Source: Acinetobacter sedimenti (GTDB lineage Bacteria; Pseudomonadota; Gammaproteobacteria; Pseudomonadales; Moraxellaceae). From it: DNA of 64,000 nucleotides. Made by a program: the position numbers and the translations under genes. Within the stretch, counting starts at the first letter, position 1. Each line of letters opens with the position of its first letter. The notes beneath the pieces were generated by a model. That model worked only from the letters and a program-made list of their open reading frames with translations, was not told the DNA's origin and searched no databases. The stretch spans positions 62,001 through 126,000 of the forward strand of contig NZ_JAKUML010000005.1 in NCBI RefSeq assembly GCF_022601685.1. Direction: 5' to 3'. Of this stretch, positions 29,678 to 38,431 are shown in pieces.

Positions 29678-30478
29678 ATGTCACGTTTGGCACAGCGTTT
29701 TGCACAGTTACAAGCAGAAAATAAAAAAGCATTGGTGAGTTATGTGATGGCAGGTGATCCAACACCGTCAGTCACTGTGCCTTTGTTGCATGACATGGTT
29801 GCGGCAGGTGTGGATATTTTGGAAGTGGGATTGCCATTTTCTGACCCGATGGCAGATGGTCCAGTGATTGCAGTGGCTGCAGAGCGTGCGATTGCAGGCG
29901 GTACCAATACTTTAGATGCGATCCAAATGGTCAAAGAGTTCCGTCAGAATGATCAAGATACACCAGTAGTTTTGATGGGTTATTTGAATCCTGTAGAAGT
30001 GATTGGCTATGAAAAGTTTGTGGAAATCGCCAATGATGCAGGTGTTGATGGCTTGATCTTGGTGGATTTGCCACCTGAAGAAGCACAAGATTTTGATGCG
30101 ATCTTGGCAAAGCATGACATGGATCAAGTGTTTCTCCTCGCACCGACCTCGACCGATGAGCGTATTGCCCATGTGGTGAAACAAGCGCGTGGCTTTATTT
30201 ATTATGTATCGCTCAAAGGTGTGACAGGTGCAGCGACATTGGATATCAAGTCGGCAGCAGAACGTATTGCCAAGATCAAGCAAGTGACTGATTTACCAGT
30301 TGGTGTCGGCTTTGGTATTAGTGATGCGGCATCAGCCAAAGCAATGGGGCAGGTTGCCGATGCAGTGATTGTCGGCAGTGCATTTGTGAAGCCTTTTGCA
30401 ACACTTTCACCGAGCGAAGCAAGTGCCAAAGCGGTGGAAAAAGTCAAAGAATTACGTGCTGCTTTAGATGAGTTATAA
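29678..30478 (+). CDS. trpA: Tryptophan synthase alpha chain
   Basis: A 266-residue TIM-barrel subunit that releases indole from indole-3-glycerol phosphate and feeds it to TrpB. VSYVMAGDPT, the catalytic-Glu segment ILEVGLPFSDPMADGP, catalytic-Asp segment LILVDLPPEEA and the phosphate-binding GVGFGISDAASA are present. The ATG at 29678 gives the family-typical MSRLAQRF start; the longer reading from 29636 is not supported by any ribosome site. It heads trpA-accD-folC-SPOR, with trpFB 7 kb upstream. Confidence 0.97.
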   Translation: MSRLAQRFAQLQAENKKALVSYVMAGDPTPSVTVPLLHDMVAAGVDILEVGLPFSDPMADGPVIAVAAERAIAGGTNTLDAIQMVKEFRQNDQDTPVVLMGYLNPVEVIGYEKFVEIANDAGVDGLILVDLPPEEAQDFDAILAKHDMDQVFLLAPTSTDERIAHVVKQARGFIYYVSLKGVTGAATLDIKSAAERIAKIKQVTDLPVGVGFGISDAASAKAMGQVADAVIVGSAFVKPFATLSPSEASAKAVEKVKELRAALDEL

Positions 30479-30540
30479 ACTCATTTTCTAAAAATAGCGC
30501 AGTGAAATGAATCGGTTGGACAAAACTTGGATGTGTAGAC

Positions 30541-31449
30541 ATGAGTGAAGTGAAGCAAGAGCAAAAGCAGGACGAGAAGCAGAGCTTGTTACAAAGTAGC
30601 TCATGGTTTGAGCGTGAAGTGCCGAGCGTAAAAGTTCCTGAAGAAAACAAAAATAAGCCACTGTTTACCGAGCCGACCATTGAATGTCCAGAATGTCATG
30701 CCTTGGTGACACGTACGGCGATGTCATTTAACTCCTATGTGTGTCCGCAGTGCGATGAACATTTGCGTATGAAAGCACGTGACCGTTTGAATTGGTTTTT
30801 TGATCAAGTCAATCAAGAGCTCGGGCAAGAGTTTTCTGCTGGCGATCCGCTGACTTTTGTGGATAGTCGCCCATACCCACAGCGTATGGAAGAAGCACAG
30901 CAAAAGACAGGTGAAACAGAAGCCCTGATCAGTATGCAAGGTCAAGTCAATGGCGTGCCGATGATTGCGGTGGCATTTGAGTTTGAATTTATGGGTGGGT
31001 CAATGGGCACAGTGGTCGGCGATCGTTTCGTCCAAGCGGCCGAGTTGGCTTTGAAATTCAAACAACCGATGATCTGCTTTGCTGCATCAGGCGGGGCACG
31101 TATGCAAGAAGGCATGTTGTCCTTGATGCAGATGGCACGGACTTCGGCGGCGATCGAGCGACTGCATAATGCGAGTATTCCCTATATCGTGGTGATGACC
31201 AATCCTGTCTATGGTGGCGTGACTGCATCACTTGCCATGCTTGGTGATGTGCATCTCGCTGAGCCAAAAGCTATGATCGGCTTTGCGGGCAAGCGTGTTA
31301 TCGAACAAACGGTACGTGAGAAACTCGATGAGCCATTCCAACGTGCAGAATATTTACTTGAGCACGGCGCGATTGATCAAATTGTGCATCGTCACGCATT
31401 ACGAGATACAATCTACCGTATCGTAAGTAAACTGATGAATCTCCCTTGA
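30541..31449 (+). CDS. accD: Acetyl-CoA carboxylase carboxyltransferase beta subunit
   Basis: A 302-residue subunit of acetyl-CoA carboxylase, which makes malonyl-CoA for fatty acid synthesis. The N-terminal zinc finger is C49, C52, C68, C71, and the carboxyltransferase core shows FMGGSMGTVVGDRF and FAASGGARMQEG for CoA and oxyanion binding. The first 40 residues (rich in Gln, Lys, Glu) form a short charged tail. The stop codon TGA overlaps the TTG start of folC, so translation is probably coupled. Confidence 0.97.
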   Translation: MSEVKQEQKQDEKQSLLQSSSWFEREVPSVKVPEENKNKPLFTEPTIECPECHALVTRTAMSFNSYVCPQCDEHLRMKARDRLNWFFDQVNQELGQEFSAGDPLTFVDSRPYPQRMEEAQQKTGETEALISMQGQVNGVPMIAVAFEFEFMGGSMGTVVGDRFVQAAELALKFKQPMICFAASGGARMQEGMLSLMQMARTSAAIERLHNASIPYIVVMTNPVYGGVTASLAMLGDVHLAEPKAMIGFAGKRVIEQTVREKLDEPFQRAEYLLEHGAIDQIVHRHALRDTIYRIVSKLMNLP

Positions 31450-32780
31450 GCCAGCCCAATTCTGATCAAACATTAAATATTCCAACAGCGCACGATCCAT
31501 TACAGACATGGCTTGACTATTGGACTTCGGTTCATGTCACAGCCATTGATTTGGGCTTGGAGCGAGTGCTTCCTGTCGCTAAAGCTTTAGAGATTCTCAA
31601 GCCGAACCTTCAAAACAATGCCAAAATCATCACGGTAGCAGGGACAAACGGTAAAGGCTCAACCACAACTACGATCGCCAGTATCCTCAAAGCAAGTGGC
31701 TACAACGTCGGCTTATATCAATCGCCACATATTTTCCAGTTCAATGAACGTGTCCGCTTAAATGGTCAGCCTGCTGATGATGCTTTACTCATTGAAGCTT
31801 TCGTCGCTGTAGAAAATGCACGTCAACAGTGCAATCTAACGCTTTCTTTCTTTGAAGCAACCACGCTTGCGGCGTTTTATATTTTTAAACAACAAGCCTG
31901 TGATGTTTGGGTGCTTGAAGTTGGTTTGGGTGGTCGGCTTGATGTGGTGAATATCATTGATACCGATGTGGCGGTGATCATCAATATTGGCTTGGATCAC
32001 GTCGATTGGCTCGGTGATACCATTGAAAAGATCGCTTTTGAAAAAGCAGGAATCATTCGTTCAAATGTTCCAGTGATTTTTGCAAGTAGCCAAGATTTAC
32101 CTCAAGCGATTGCCGTTAAAGTCGCAGAATGTGATGCCAAGCTGATTCAATTCAATCAAGATTATTTTATCAATGAAGATCAAAGTAATGATCCAGATAG
32201 TTGGCATTTAGCAACCTCAGCTATGACGCTGCGCTTGCCACATGGACATTTGGCACAGATCAATCAAGCTGCTGCCATCATGGCGGTTTTGCAATCGGGT
32301 TTAAATATTTCCCAAGATGCGATTGCACAGGGTTTAGTGCAGGCGAAGCTCGCAGGACGTTTCGAGCTGCGAGAATATCAAGGGCAACAACTCATCTTAG
32401 ACGTGGCACACAATCCACATGGCGCAGAATTTTTAACACAACAATTAACACGATACTTACAATTACATCCTGAAATCCGCCGAGTAAATGCGGTATTTTC
32501 TATGCTCGATGATAAAGACATTGTCGGTGTGATCAAATTATTATCAAATCATGTGCATCAGTGGTATATTGCGCCATTAGATGTGGCACGTGCAGCACCG
32601 ATTGCACGGCTACAACAGGATTTGGCGCAGTTTGATCAGTCCGTCGTCGTGGCGGATACTGTGCAGGAGAGCTTTTTGCAGGCGATCGCACAGCGCACAT
32701 CAGATCAATTGATCGTGGTATTTGGCTCGTTTCATACTTTAGAAGCCGTTTGGGAGTGTTTGGTGGATGGCAATGAATAA
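31446..32780 (+). CDS. folC: Bifunctional folylpolyglutamate/dihydrofolate synthase
   Basis: A 444-residue Mur-ligase-family enzyme that adds glutamate to dihydropteroate and folates. The P-loop GTNGKGST lies at residues 66-73, the VLEVGLGGRLDVVN segment near 160, and the C-terminal domain shows LDVAHNPHGA. The start is probably TTG at 31446, overlapping the accD stop; the next ATG is far inside. The last 14 bases overlap the SPOR gene. Order accD-folC-SPOR is conserved in gammaproteobacteria. Confidence 0.94.
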   Translation: MSQPNSDQTLNIPTAHDPLQTWLDYWTSVHVTAIDLGLERVLPVAKALEILKPNLQNNAKIITVAGTNGKGSTTTTIASILKASGYNVGLYQSPHIFQFNERVRLNGQPADDALLIEAFVAVENARQQCNLTLSFFEATTLAAFYIFKQQACDVWVLEVGLGGRLDVVNIIDTDVAVIINIGLDHVDWLGDTIEKIAFEKAGIIRSNVPVIFASSQDLPQAIAVKVAECDAKLIQFNQDYFINEDQSNDPDSWHLATSAMTLRLPHGHLAQINQAAAIMAVLQSGLNISQDAIAQGLVQAKLAGRFELREYQGQQLILDVAHNPHGAEFLTQQLTRYLQLHPEIRRVNAVFSMLDDKDIVGVIKLLSNHVHQWYIAPLDVARAAPIARLQQDLAQFDQSVVVADTVQESFLQAIAQRTSDQLIVVFGSFHTLEAVWECLVDGNE

Positions 32781-33831
32781 TAAGCAACGTCTATTTGGCG
32801 GCGTTGTGCTGCTTGGTGGCGGCGTGTTATTGGCAGCAATTTTATTAAAAGGTCAACATCAAGACGACACTCGTCCACCATTGACACAACCTGTCGAACA
32901 AAGGGTTGAACAAAATCTAAACGGTGAAGCGAGCGCAACAGGTGAGCAATTCGACTTGCAACCTTTAGCTGTCGATGTGGAAACCGAACGTCGTCTACTC
33001 GAAGAACAACGTAAAGCCCGTGAAAAAGCCGTTGCAGAACAAGAGCAACTGGCAGCGCAATATCTTGCTATGCAACAACAAGCAGAAGCCGATGCCGCGC
33101 GTAAAGCCGCAGAAGAACATGCCGCCTTACTTGCATCGCGTCAGGCACAGATGCAAAGCTCAGACAATATTCCACCTGAATTGGTCGAAAGCGAACAATC
33201 AAAACTGGCTGCAGCGCAAAAAACTGCCGATGAAAAAGCCAAGATCGCTGAGCAAAAAGCCAAAGAGGTCGAAAAGCTGAAACAAGATGCCGAAGCAAAA
33301 CGCAAAGCCAATGAAGTAGAGAAAGCCAAGAAAGCTGAAGCGGATAAACGGCAAGCAGAAGCAGATGCTAAGGCGAAGAAAGAAGCTGACGAAAAAGCCA
33401 AAAAAGAAGCAGAAGCAAAACGCAAAGCTGACGCTGAGGAAAAGGCAAAGCAAGAAGCTGAGGAAAAGCGGAAGGCCGAAGCAGATGCTAAAGCCAAAAA
33501 AGAAGCCGAAGCAAAACGTAAGGCCGAAGATGAGAAAAAAGCCAAAGAGGCTGAAAAAGCTCGTCAGCTACTGGAAGAAGGCGATAAAAACTGGATGGTA
33601 CAAGTGGCACTGGCTGCCAACCAAGCCAATGCCGATGCTGTGACTGCCAAGCTCCAAGCTAAAGGTTATAAAGTCACACAAAGTAAAACCACCAAAGGCG
33701 TGCGCATCATGGTTGGACCATCGAAAAGCCGTGAAGCTGCCGATACCACACGCAAGAAGATCGCAGCGGATAGTAGCCTCAATATGAAATCTGCATGGGT
33801 GATCGACTGGGTGCCGCTCGATCAGCGTTAA
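32767..33831 (+). CDS. SPOR-domain cell-division protein, DedD-like
   Basis: A 354-residue membrane-anchored protein. A single helix (about residues 8-26) is followed by a very long Ala/Lys/Glu/Gln coiled coil (about 75-270) built of imprecise repeats around AEAKRKAEEEK. A SPOR domain ends it (NWMVQVALAANQANADAV to WVIDWVPLD, about 275-350) and would bind denuded glycan at the septum. It matches DedD by position next to folC, but the coil is much longer than in E. coli DedD. The usual cvpA-purF pair does not follow; an AT-rich gene does. Confidence 0.85.
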   Translation: MAMNNKQRLFGGVVLLGGGVLLAAILLKGQHQDDTRPPLTQPVEQRVEQNLNGEASATGEQFDLQPLAVDVETERRLLEEQRKAREKAVAEQEQLAAQYLAMQQQAEADAARKAAEEHAALLASRQAQMQSSDNIPPELVESEQSKLAAAQKTADEKAKIAEQKAKEVEKLKQDAEAKRKANEVEKAKKAEADKRQAEADAKAKKEADEKAKKEAEAKRKADAEEKAKQEAEEKRKAEADAKAKKEAEAKRKAEDEKKAKEAEKARQLLEEGDKNWMVQVALAANQANADAVTAKLQAKGYKVTQSKTTKGVRIMVGPSKSREAADTTRKKIAADSSLNMKSAWVIDWVPLDQR

Positions 33832-33859
33832 GCTGATGGTTGAAAGAAATGTTGTAGAA

Positions 33860-33884
33860 GAACAGCCGAAAGGCTGTTTTTTGC
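33860..33884 (+). terminator. Terminator after the SPOR gene
   Basis: AACAGCC and GGCTGTT enclose a GAAA loop, with a following T run. Confidence 0.9.
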
Positions 33885-33933
33885 GTTAAGCGTGTTATAT
33901 CTTTAGGGTAAGCGTATTATTATCATTCGTAAA

Positions 33934-34560
33934 ATGACATATTTAAATACATTAATCTCTATTGGTAGTGATGCCTTAATAGAAATGAACAAATACTCAA
34001 ATGAGATTTTCTCTGATTTAATAGAACAAGAAATACATCAGATGTTAAAAGTTAAAAATGGATTTTATGCTTTTGAAAGTGCTTTACATATATTTCCTTC
34101 AATAGCTAGTGAAAAAGAAATCGGCTTAATTGATTGGAATAAAAATGACTTGTGGAAAGACAAATATCAGAAAGACTTGGATGGTATCTGCTTTTTTGCA
34201 GAAGATATTTTTGGTAATCAATTTTGTGTAAAGGACGACAAAATCTATCTTTTTGATGCTGAAACAAGTGACTTCGAGTTTGTTGCAAACAACTTGGAGC
34301 ATTGGGCTGAGTTAATCCTGGCTGAATATGATGTCTTAACTGGCTATAAGATTGCACATCAGTGGCAAATTGAAAATGGCGTAATTCCAAGCTTTTATCG
34401 GTTAGTACCCAAAATACCATTTGTATTAGGTGGTGGGTTTTCTTTGGATAATTTATTTCTTTGTAGCTCCGTAGAAAGTATGCGTAGTAGAGCAAATATT
34501 GCAAATCAGATTTTAGATTTACCTGATGGTATGGAAATTCAAATTAAAGTTGAAAAGTAG
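33934..34560 (+). CDS. Putative SMI1/KNR4 (SUKH)-like protein
   Basis: A 208-residue soluble acidic protein. The NGFYAFESALHIFPS element, the GICFFAEDIFGNQFCV segment (FAxD-xFGNxF), and the following IYLFDAETSDFEFVANNL are typical of SMI1/KNR4 (SUKH) proteins, which commonly neutralise contact-dependent or secreted toxins. The DNA is clearly more AT-rich than its neighbours. It is alone: no toxin, VgrG, or CdiA is adjacent, so an immunity role is inference. It sits exactly where cvpA-purF would be expected after the SPOR gene. Confidence 0.72.
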   Translation: MTYLNTLISIGSDALIEMNKYSNEIFSDLIEQEIHQMLKVKNGFYAFESALHIFPSIASEKEIGLIDWNKNDLWKDKYQKDLDGICFFAEDIFGNQFCVKDDKIYLFDAETSDFEFVANNLEHWAELILAEYDVLTGYKIAHQWQIENGVIPSFYRLVPKIPFVLGGGFSLDNLFLCSSVESMRSRANIANQILDLPDGMEIQIKVEK

Positions 34561-34665
34561 AATAAAAGTCTATGTGTTTGAAATAACAAATCCCCCGAAC
34601 AATTGCTTTGCACACCATAGCTCAGTAGAATGGACGACTCCAAAATTCTGCCAACAGAGTGGTCT

Positions 34666-36738
34666 ATGTCAGCACGTAAAATCCTCGTCACCAATGCTTT
34701 ACCCTATGCCAACGGTCCGATTCACATGGGGCATTTGCTAGGTTATATCCAAGCGGATATTTGGGTGCGTGCGATGCGTGCGATGGGACACGATGTGACA
34801 TACGTCTGCGCTGATGATGCACACGGCACAGCGATCATGCTCCGTGCCGAAGCTAACGGCATCACACCCGAAGCACAGATCGCTAATGTTCAGCGTGAGC
34901 ATATCCGTGACTTTGATGGTTTTGGTGTGCATTTTGATCATTACGACTCGACCCATAGCGACACCAACCGTGTTCGTTCACAAGAGATTTATCTGAAAAA
35001 TCGTGAAGCAGGCAATATCGCTGTACGTCCAGTCAGCCAGTTATTCGATCCTGAAAAAGGCATGTTCCTCTCAGATCGTTTTATCAAAGGCACTTGCCCA
35101 AAATGTAAATCTGAAGATCAATACGGTGACGCCTGTGAAGTCTGCGGTACAACTTATAACGCTACAGAACTGCTCAATCCGCATTCGACGCTAAGCGGTG
35201 CAACGCCAGTCGAAAAATCTTCAGATCATTACTTTTTTAAATTGCCAAACTTTGCAAATTACTTGCAAAAATGGACACGTGACCAAGGGCGTTTACCGCT
35301 ATCCATCGCCAATAAACTGGATGAATGGTTTGAAAATGGTTTGAACGATTGGGATATTTCTCGTGATGCGCCGTACTTTGGTTTTGAGATTCCTGATGCG
35401 CCAAACAAATATTTCTATGTGTGGGTGGATGCGCCGATCGGCTATATGTCGAGCTTCGAGAACTATGTAAAACAGAAGCGTCCTGAGCTGAATTTTGACG
35501 ACTACTGGAAAAAAGATTCACAAAACGAAGTCTATCATTTTATCGGTAAAGACATTGTCTATTTCCATGCGCTATTTTGGCCTGCAATGCTGGACGGTGC
35601 AGGCTATCGCACGCCGACAGGTTTATTTGTGAATGGTTTCCTCACCGTCAATGGGCAGAAGATGTCAAAATCTCGTGGCACATTTATCAAAGCAGAAACC
35701 TATTTACAGCATTTAAATCCTGAATATTTGCGTTATTACTTTGCCTCAAAACTGTCTGATAAAGTTGAAGATTCTGACTTGAATTTGGATGATTTTGTCC
35801 AAAAAGTGAACTCGGATTTGGTTGGTAAAGTGGTCAATATCGCCAGTCGCTGTGCCAAATTTATCAACACCAATTTTGACAATACATTATCTGCCAACTG
35901 TGCTGAAACTGGATTAGTCCAAAGCTTTATTGATGCAGGTGACTCGATTGCCAAGTGTTATGAAGACCGTGAATTTTCAGCGGCAATCCGTGAGATCATG
36001 GCGCTTGCTGATCGTGCTAATCAATATATTGATGAGAAAAAGCCGTGGGCTTTGGCGAAGATCGAGGGTGAAGAACAGCAAGTCCATGAAGTCTGCTCAG
36101 TCGGGATTAACTTGTTCCGTCAGCTTGCAGTCTATCTTGCGCCAGTGTTGCCGACTTTGGCACAGCAAGTACAAGATTTCTTAAAATTGGACAGTTTTGA
36201 TTTTGCTTCACGTACTACGATTTTGACCAATCACGAAATTACCCAGTTCCAACCGTTGATGCAGCGTGTCGATGCCAAAGCTGTGACGGCAATGGTTGAT
36301 GATTCTAAAGACTCATTAGCGGCAACCGAGCCTGCAAAAGCCGACAAGAAAAAAGCCAAAACTGCGGAAAAGGCAGCAACTCAAAAAACGGAGACTGTTG
36401 TCGGTGACGCTGAACAGATCAAAATTGATGATTTTCTCAAAGTTGATTTACGTGTTGCAGAAGTGATGGATGCAAATATCGTTGAAGGTTCGGACAAACT
36501 GCTACAACTGACCTTGAATGTCGGCGAAGCTGAGCCACGCAATGTCTTTAGTGGCATTCGTAGTCAATACGCACCTGAAGATTTGAAAGGGAAATTGGTA
36601 GTGATGGTCGCCAACCTTGCGCCACGTAAGATGCGTTTTGGTGTATCGAATGGCATGGTGCTCGCTGCGGGAAATGGCGAAGCTATCTTTGTCGTGTCAC
36701 CTGATAGTGGTGCAAAAGCAGGGGATAAGGTGTCTTAA
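34666..36738 (+). CDS. metG: Methionyl-tRNA synthetase
   Basis: A 690-residue class I enzyme. The HIGH motif appears as HMGHL, the zinc knuckle as [17 protein letters not shown] near residue 146, and KMSKS as [10 protein letters not shown] Lys/Ala-rich linker (residues about 555-585) joins a C-terminal tRNA-binding (Trbp111) domain starting [16 protein letters not shown]. The two-knuckle, long-form layout is as in E. coli MetG. ATG at 34666 matches the family start MSARKILV; one at 34630 would add 12 residues that have no counterpart in the family. Confidence 0.97.
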   Translation: MSARKILVTNALPYANGPIHMGHLLGYIQADIWVRAMRAMGHDVTYVCADDAHGTAIMLRAEANGITPEAQIANVQREHIRDFDGFGVHFDHYDSTHSDTNRVRSQEIYLKNREAGNIAVRPVSQLFDPEKGMFLSDRFIKGTCPKCKSEDQYGDACEVCGTTYNATELLNPHSTLSGATPVEKSSDHYFFKLPNFANYLQKWTRDQGRLPLSIANKLDEWFENGLNDWDISRDAPYFGFEIPDAPNKYFYVWVDAPIGYMSSFENYVKQKRPELNFDDYWKKDSQNEVYHFIGKDIVYFHALFWPAMLDGAGYRTPTGLFVNGFLTVNGQKMSKSRGTFIKAETYLQHLNPEYLRYYFASKLSDKVEDSDLNLDDFVQKVNSDLVGKVVNIASRCAKFINTNFDNTLSANCAETGLVQSFIDAGDSIAKCYEDREFSAAIREIMALADRANQYIDEKKPWALAKIEGEEQQVHEVCSVGINLFRQLAVYLAPVLPTLAQQVQDFLKLDSFDFASRTTILTNHEITQFQPLMQRVDAKAVTAMVDDSKDSLAATEPAKADKKKAKTAEKAATQKTETVVGDAEQIKIDDFLKVDLRVAEVMDANIVEGSDKLLQLTLNVGEAEPRNVFSGIRSQYAPEDLKGKLVVMVANLAPRKMRFGVSNGMVLAAGNGEAIFVVSPDSGAKAGDKVS

Positions 36739-36785
36739 ATCTGCCTTATGGATTACCATCTTCTTTTTTATAAAGGATGATTGTT

Positions 36786-37073
36786 TTAATAGTTTTGCTG
36801 AGCAACGATATGGTAACCAACACCTGTGTTGCCATAGCACATGGTGCTGTAGTCTGAAATAACTGCGTCTCTTAAACCGTCACCATTGAGGTCTTTGTAT
36901 GTGGTGATTTCACCTGTGTCACAGTTATCTTCCCAGCCATGTTTGGTTTTTGCAAAGCCAGCGGCTTTAAAGTTTTGGCTGGCTTCTTTAGCGGGAACAT
37001 TGGGGCTAGTTTCTGCAAATGTGGTGGCGCTGAGTAAGGCAAGGATAGAAAGTGTGAGGATGGCGGTTTTCAT
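36786..37073 (-). CDS. Small secreted protein with a DxNxDGxxD motif
   Basis: A 95-residue protein with a clear signal peptide (about residues 1-20, cleavage after TTFA) and a mature part of 75 residues. It carries a calcium-binding-style KDLNGDGLRDA motif and two cysteines (DNCDTGE and STMCYGN) that could form a disulfide in the periplasm. I cannot name a family. It converges on metG with a 47-base gap and faces the REP-like region on its upstream side. Confidence 0.72.
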   Translation of the reverse strand: MKTAILTLSILALLSATTFAETSPNVPAKEASQNFKAAGFAKTKHGWEDNCDTGEITTYKDLNGDGLRDAVISDYSTMCYGNTGVGYHIVAQQNY

Positions 37074-37083
37074 TTTGTCCTAA

Positions 37084-37534
37084 AGTTTTTAAGTTCGTTA
37101 TGGATGAAGTAATAAAATTTTTTGGAGATTTTAGCGGATTTTGGGGAATTAGCTAGGTGGTTTTAGCTATCCTTTATGAAGCGCTATTTTTTAAATACCT
37201 CTACCTAACCCTCTCCTAAAAGGAGAGGGAACTTCCAATATTCAATTTATGACAGCATTTAATTGGTAATGATTTGACCCTCTCCCTGTGGGAGAGGGTT
37301 GGGTGAGGGTGCTAGTCAAGCATACAAAATGACTTTGAAAGTTGTAGACGTTCTAAGTCTTTAAGTTTGGTGATGGAGGATATTTTTTTGATAATTGAGT
37401 TTTTTCTAATGTGAACTTTTTTGATAGATTATATATTAGATTTTTGATATTTCACCTCTTATATGAGTGATATATTTAATATTTTGAAATATATGGGTTT
37501 TTAAAATTGATTTAATTAAAATATAGGGTGGATA
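37084..37534. other. AT-rich intergenic region with a REP-like pair
   Basis: A 450-base stretch without a supported gene. It holds the palindrome pair at 37190-37315 (separate entry) and about 200 bases of very AT-rich DNA (37330-37534) ahead of the RES-domain gene, likely carrying its promoter. Confidence 0.7.
37196..37312. repeat. Inverted pair of REP-like palindromes
   Basis: Two related hairpins face each other: CCCTCTCC-TAAAA-GGAGAGGG near 37209-37230 preceded by CTACCTAA, and CCCTCTCCC-TGT-GGGAGAGGG near 37279-37300 followed by TTGGGTGAGGG. The second, reversed, matches the first including the flanking arm. This head-to-head pair of short palindromes with an attached arm is the layout of bacterial REP/BIME elements. 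The transposase that would mobilise them is not in view. Confidence 0.7.
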
Positions 37535-38401
37535 ATGGTTAATAATTTAGATTTGATAAAATCAGAAGTTAATGATTATTTAGATAAGATAGATTTAAAA
37601 GAGCTTAAGGTTAAGATTAGAGACTTTAGATCTTTACCGAGACATAAGCTTTCTGATAAAGAGTTAATGGATGAAATATATAAAGTTCTTGAGATAGATA
37701 ATCATTTTATATTGCAGCCTCATTTACGTACCTATCCTGTAGGAAGTTACTTTTATAGAGTTAGGAAGCTTTCACAATCTAATATTTCAGAATTGAAATC
37801 TGTAAATGATTTTTGGAATGCTCCAAAAGAATTAATTACCTCTTATCAACGATTAAACAAACCAAAAGAAAGTTTATTATATACAGCGTTTGATATTGAT
37901 ACAGCAATAATTGAAACTCGTCTAAAGGAAAATGATTTTTTCTGTTTAATGATTTATGAAAATATTAAACCTATCAAAGCTGTTTGCATTGGGACAAGTT
38001 TTAGTGATGATTTAAGACTTATAGAAATTGAAGATTTTTTAGCAGAAGAATTTTGTAAACCAGTTGGTATAGGTATAGAGCATTTTTATAGAACATCTGA
38101 ATTGATAGCGAAGCATTTCTTTGATTTACCATCAGAAGAAGTTCAAGATGCTTGGGAATATCCCTCGGTACAAGATAGAAAGAAGTTGAACATTTGTTTT
38201 AGACCTGAATTAGGAAAAAAACTTTTGAAGTTAAATGGCACACTAATTTGTAAATATGGTAGTGAAAATACTTTTGCTCCACTTGCTGTCCAAGATGGCT
38301 TTGGAGAGGATTTAAAACCGAATATTTATCATTTTGATGAAAATTTAGTAAAAAAAATTGCTCCTAATTTTCCTGGTGAATACAGAAAAAACCCGTCTTA
38401 A
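37535..38401 (+). CDS. RES-domain protein, putative NAD-targeting toxin
   Basis: A 288-residue protein whose middle (about residues 65-190) shows RES-domain features: FYRVRKL, WNAPKELITSYQRLN (RFN-type arginine), LLYTAFDIDTAIIETRL with the Ala-Glu helix, and following IKAVCIG strand. RES toxins degrade NAD+ and are normally paired with an upstream Xre/MbcA-type antitoxin; none is present, and this protein is longer than the typical 150-200 residues. The coding DNA is strikingly AT-rich, as in recent acquisition. Toxicity is inference. The stop lies inside a terminator hairpin shared with gatB. Confidence 0.68.
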   Translation: MVNNLDLIKSEVNDYLDKIDLKELKVKIRDFRSLPRHKLSDKELMDEIYKVLEIDNHFILQPHLRTYPVGSYFYRVRKLSQSNISELKSVNDFWNAPKELITSYQRLNKPKESLLYTAFDIDTAIIETRLKENDFFCLMIYENIKPIKAVCIGTSFSDDLRLIEIEDFLAEEFCKPVGIGIEHFYRTSELIAKHFFDLPSEEVQDAWEYPSVQDRKKLNICFRPELGKKLLKLNGTLICKYGSENTFAPLAVQDGFGEDLKPNIYHFDENLVKKIAPNFPGEYRKNPS

Positions 38402-38418
38402 GACGGGTTTTCTTTTTC
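38389..38418. terminator. Bidirectional terminator overlapping the RES-gene stop
   Basis: AAAAACCCGTCTT and AAGACGGGTTTT make a perfect stem with A/T runs on both sides. The TAA stop of the RES gene lies within its centre. gatB ends 14 bases beyond on the other strand. Confidence 0.9.
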
Positions 38419-38431
38419 AAAACTGATCAGA

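Noticed and set aside
33141-33545. Long minus-strand reading frame opposite the SPOR coiled coil
   Set aside because: It is the antisense reading of an Ala/Lys/Glu repeat and encodes a Ser/Phe/Ala-rich low-complexity stretch, so it is an artefact of base composition.
37330-37534. Possible short gene or antitoxin in front of the RES gene
   Set aside because: The stretch is AT-rich with many stops in all frames; no open frame of useful size or ribosome site was seen.
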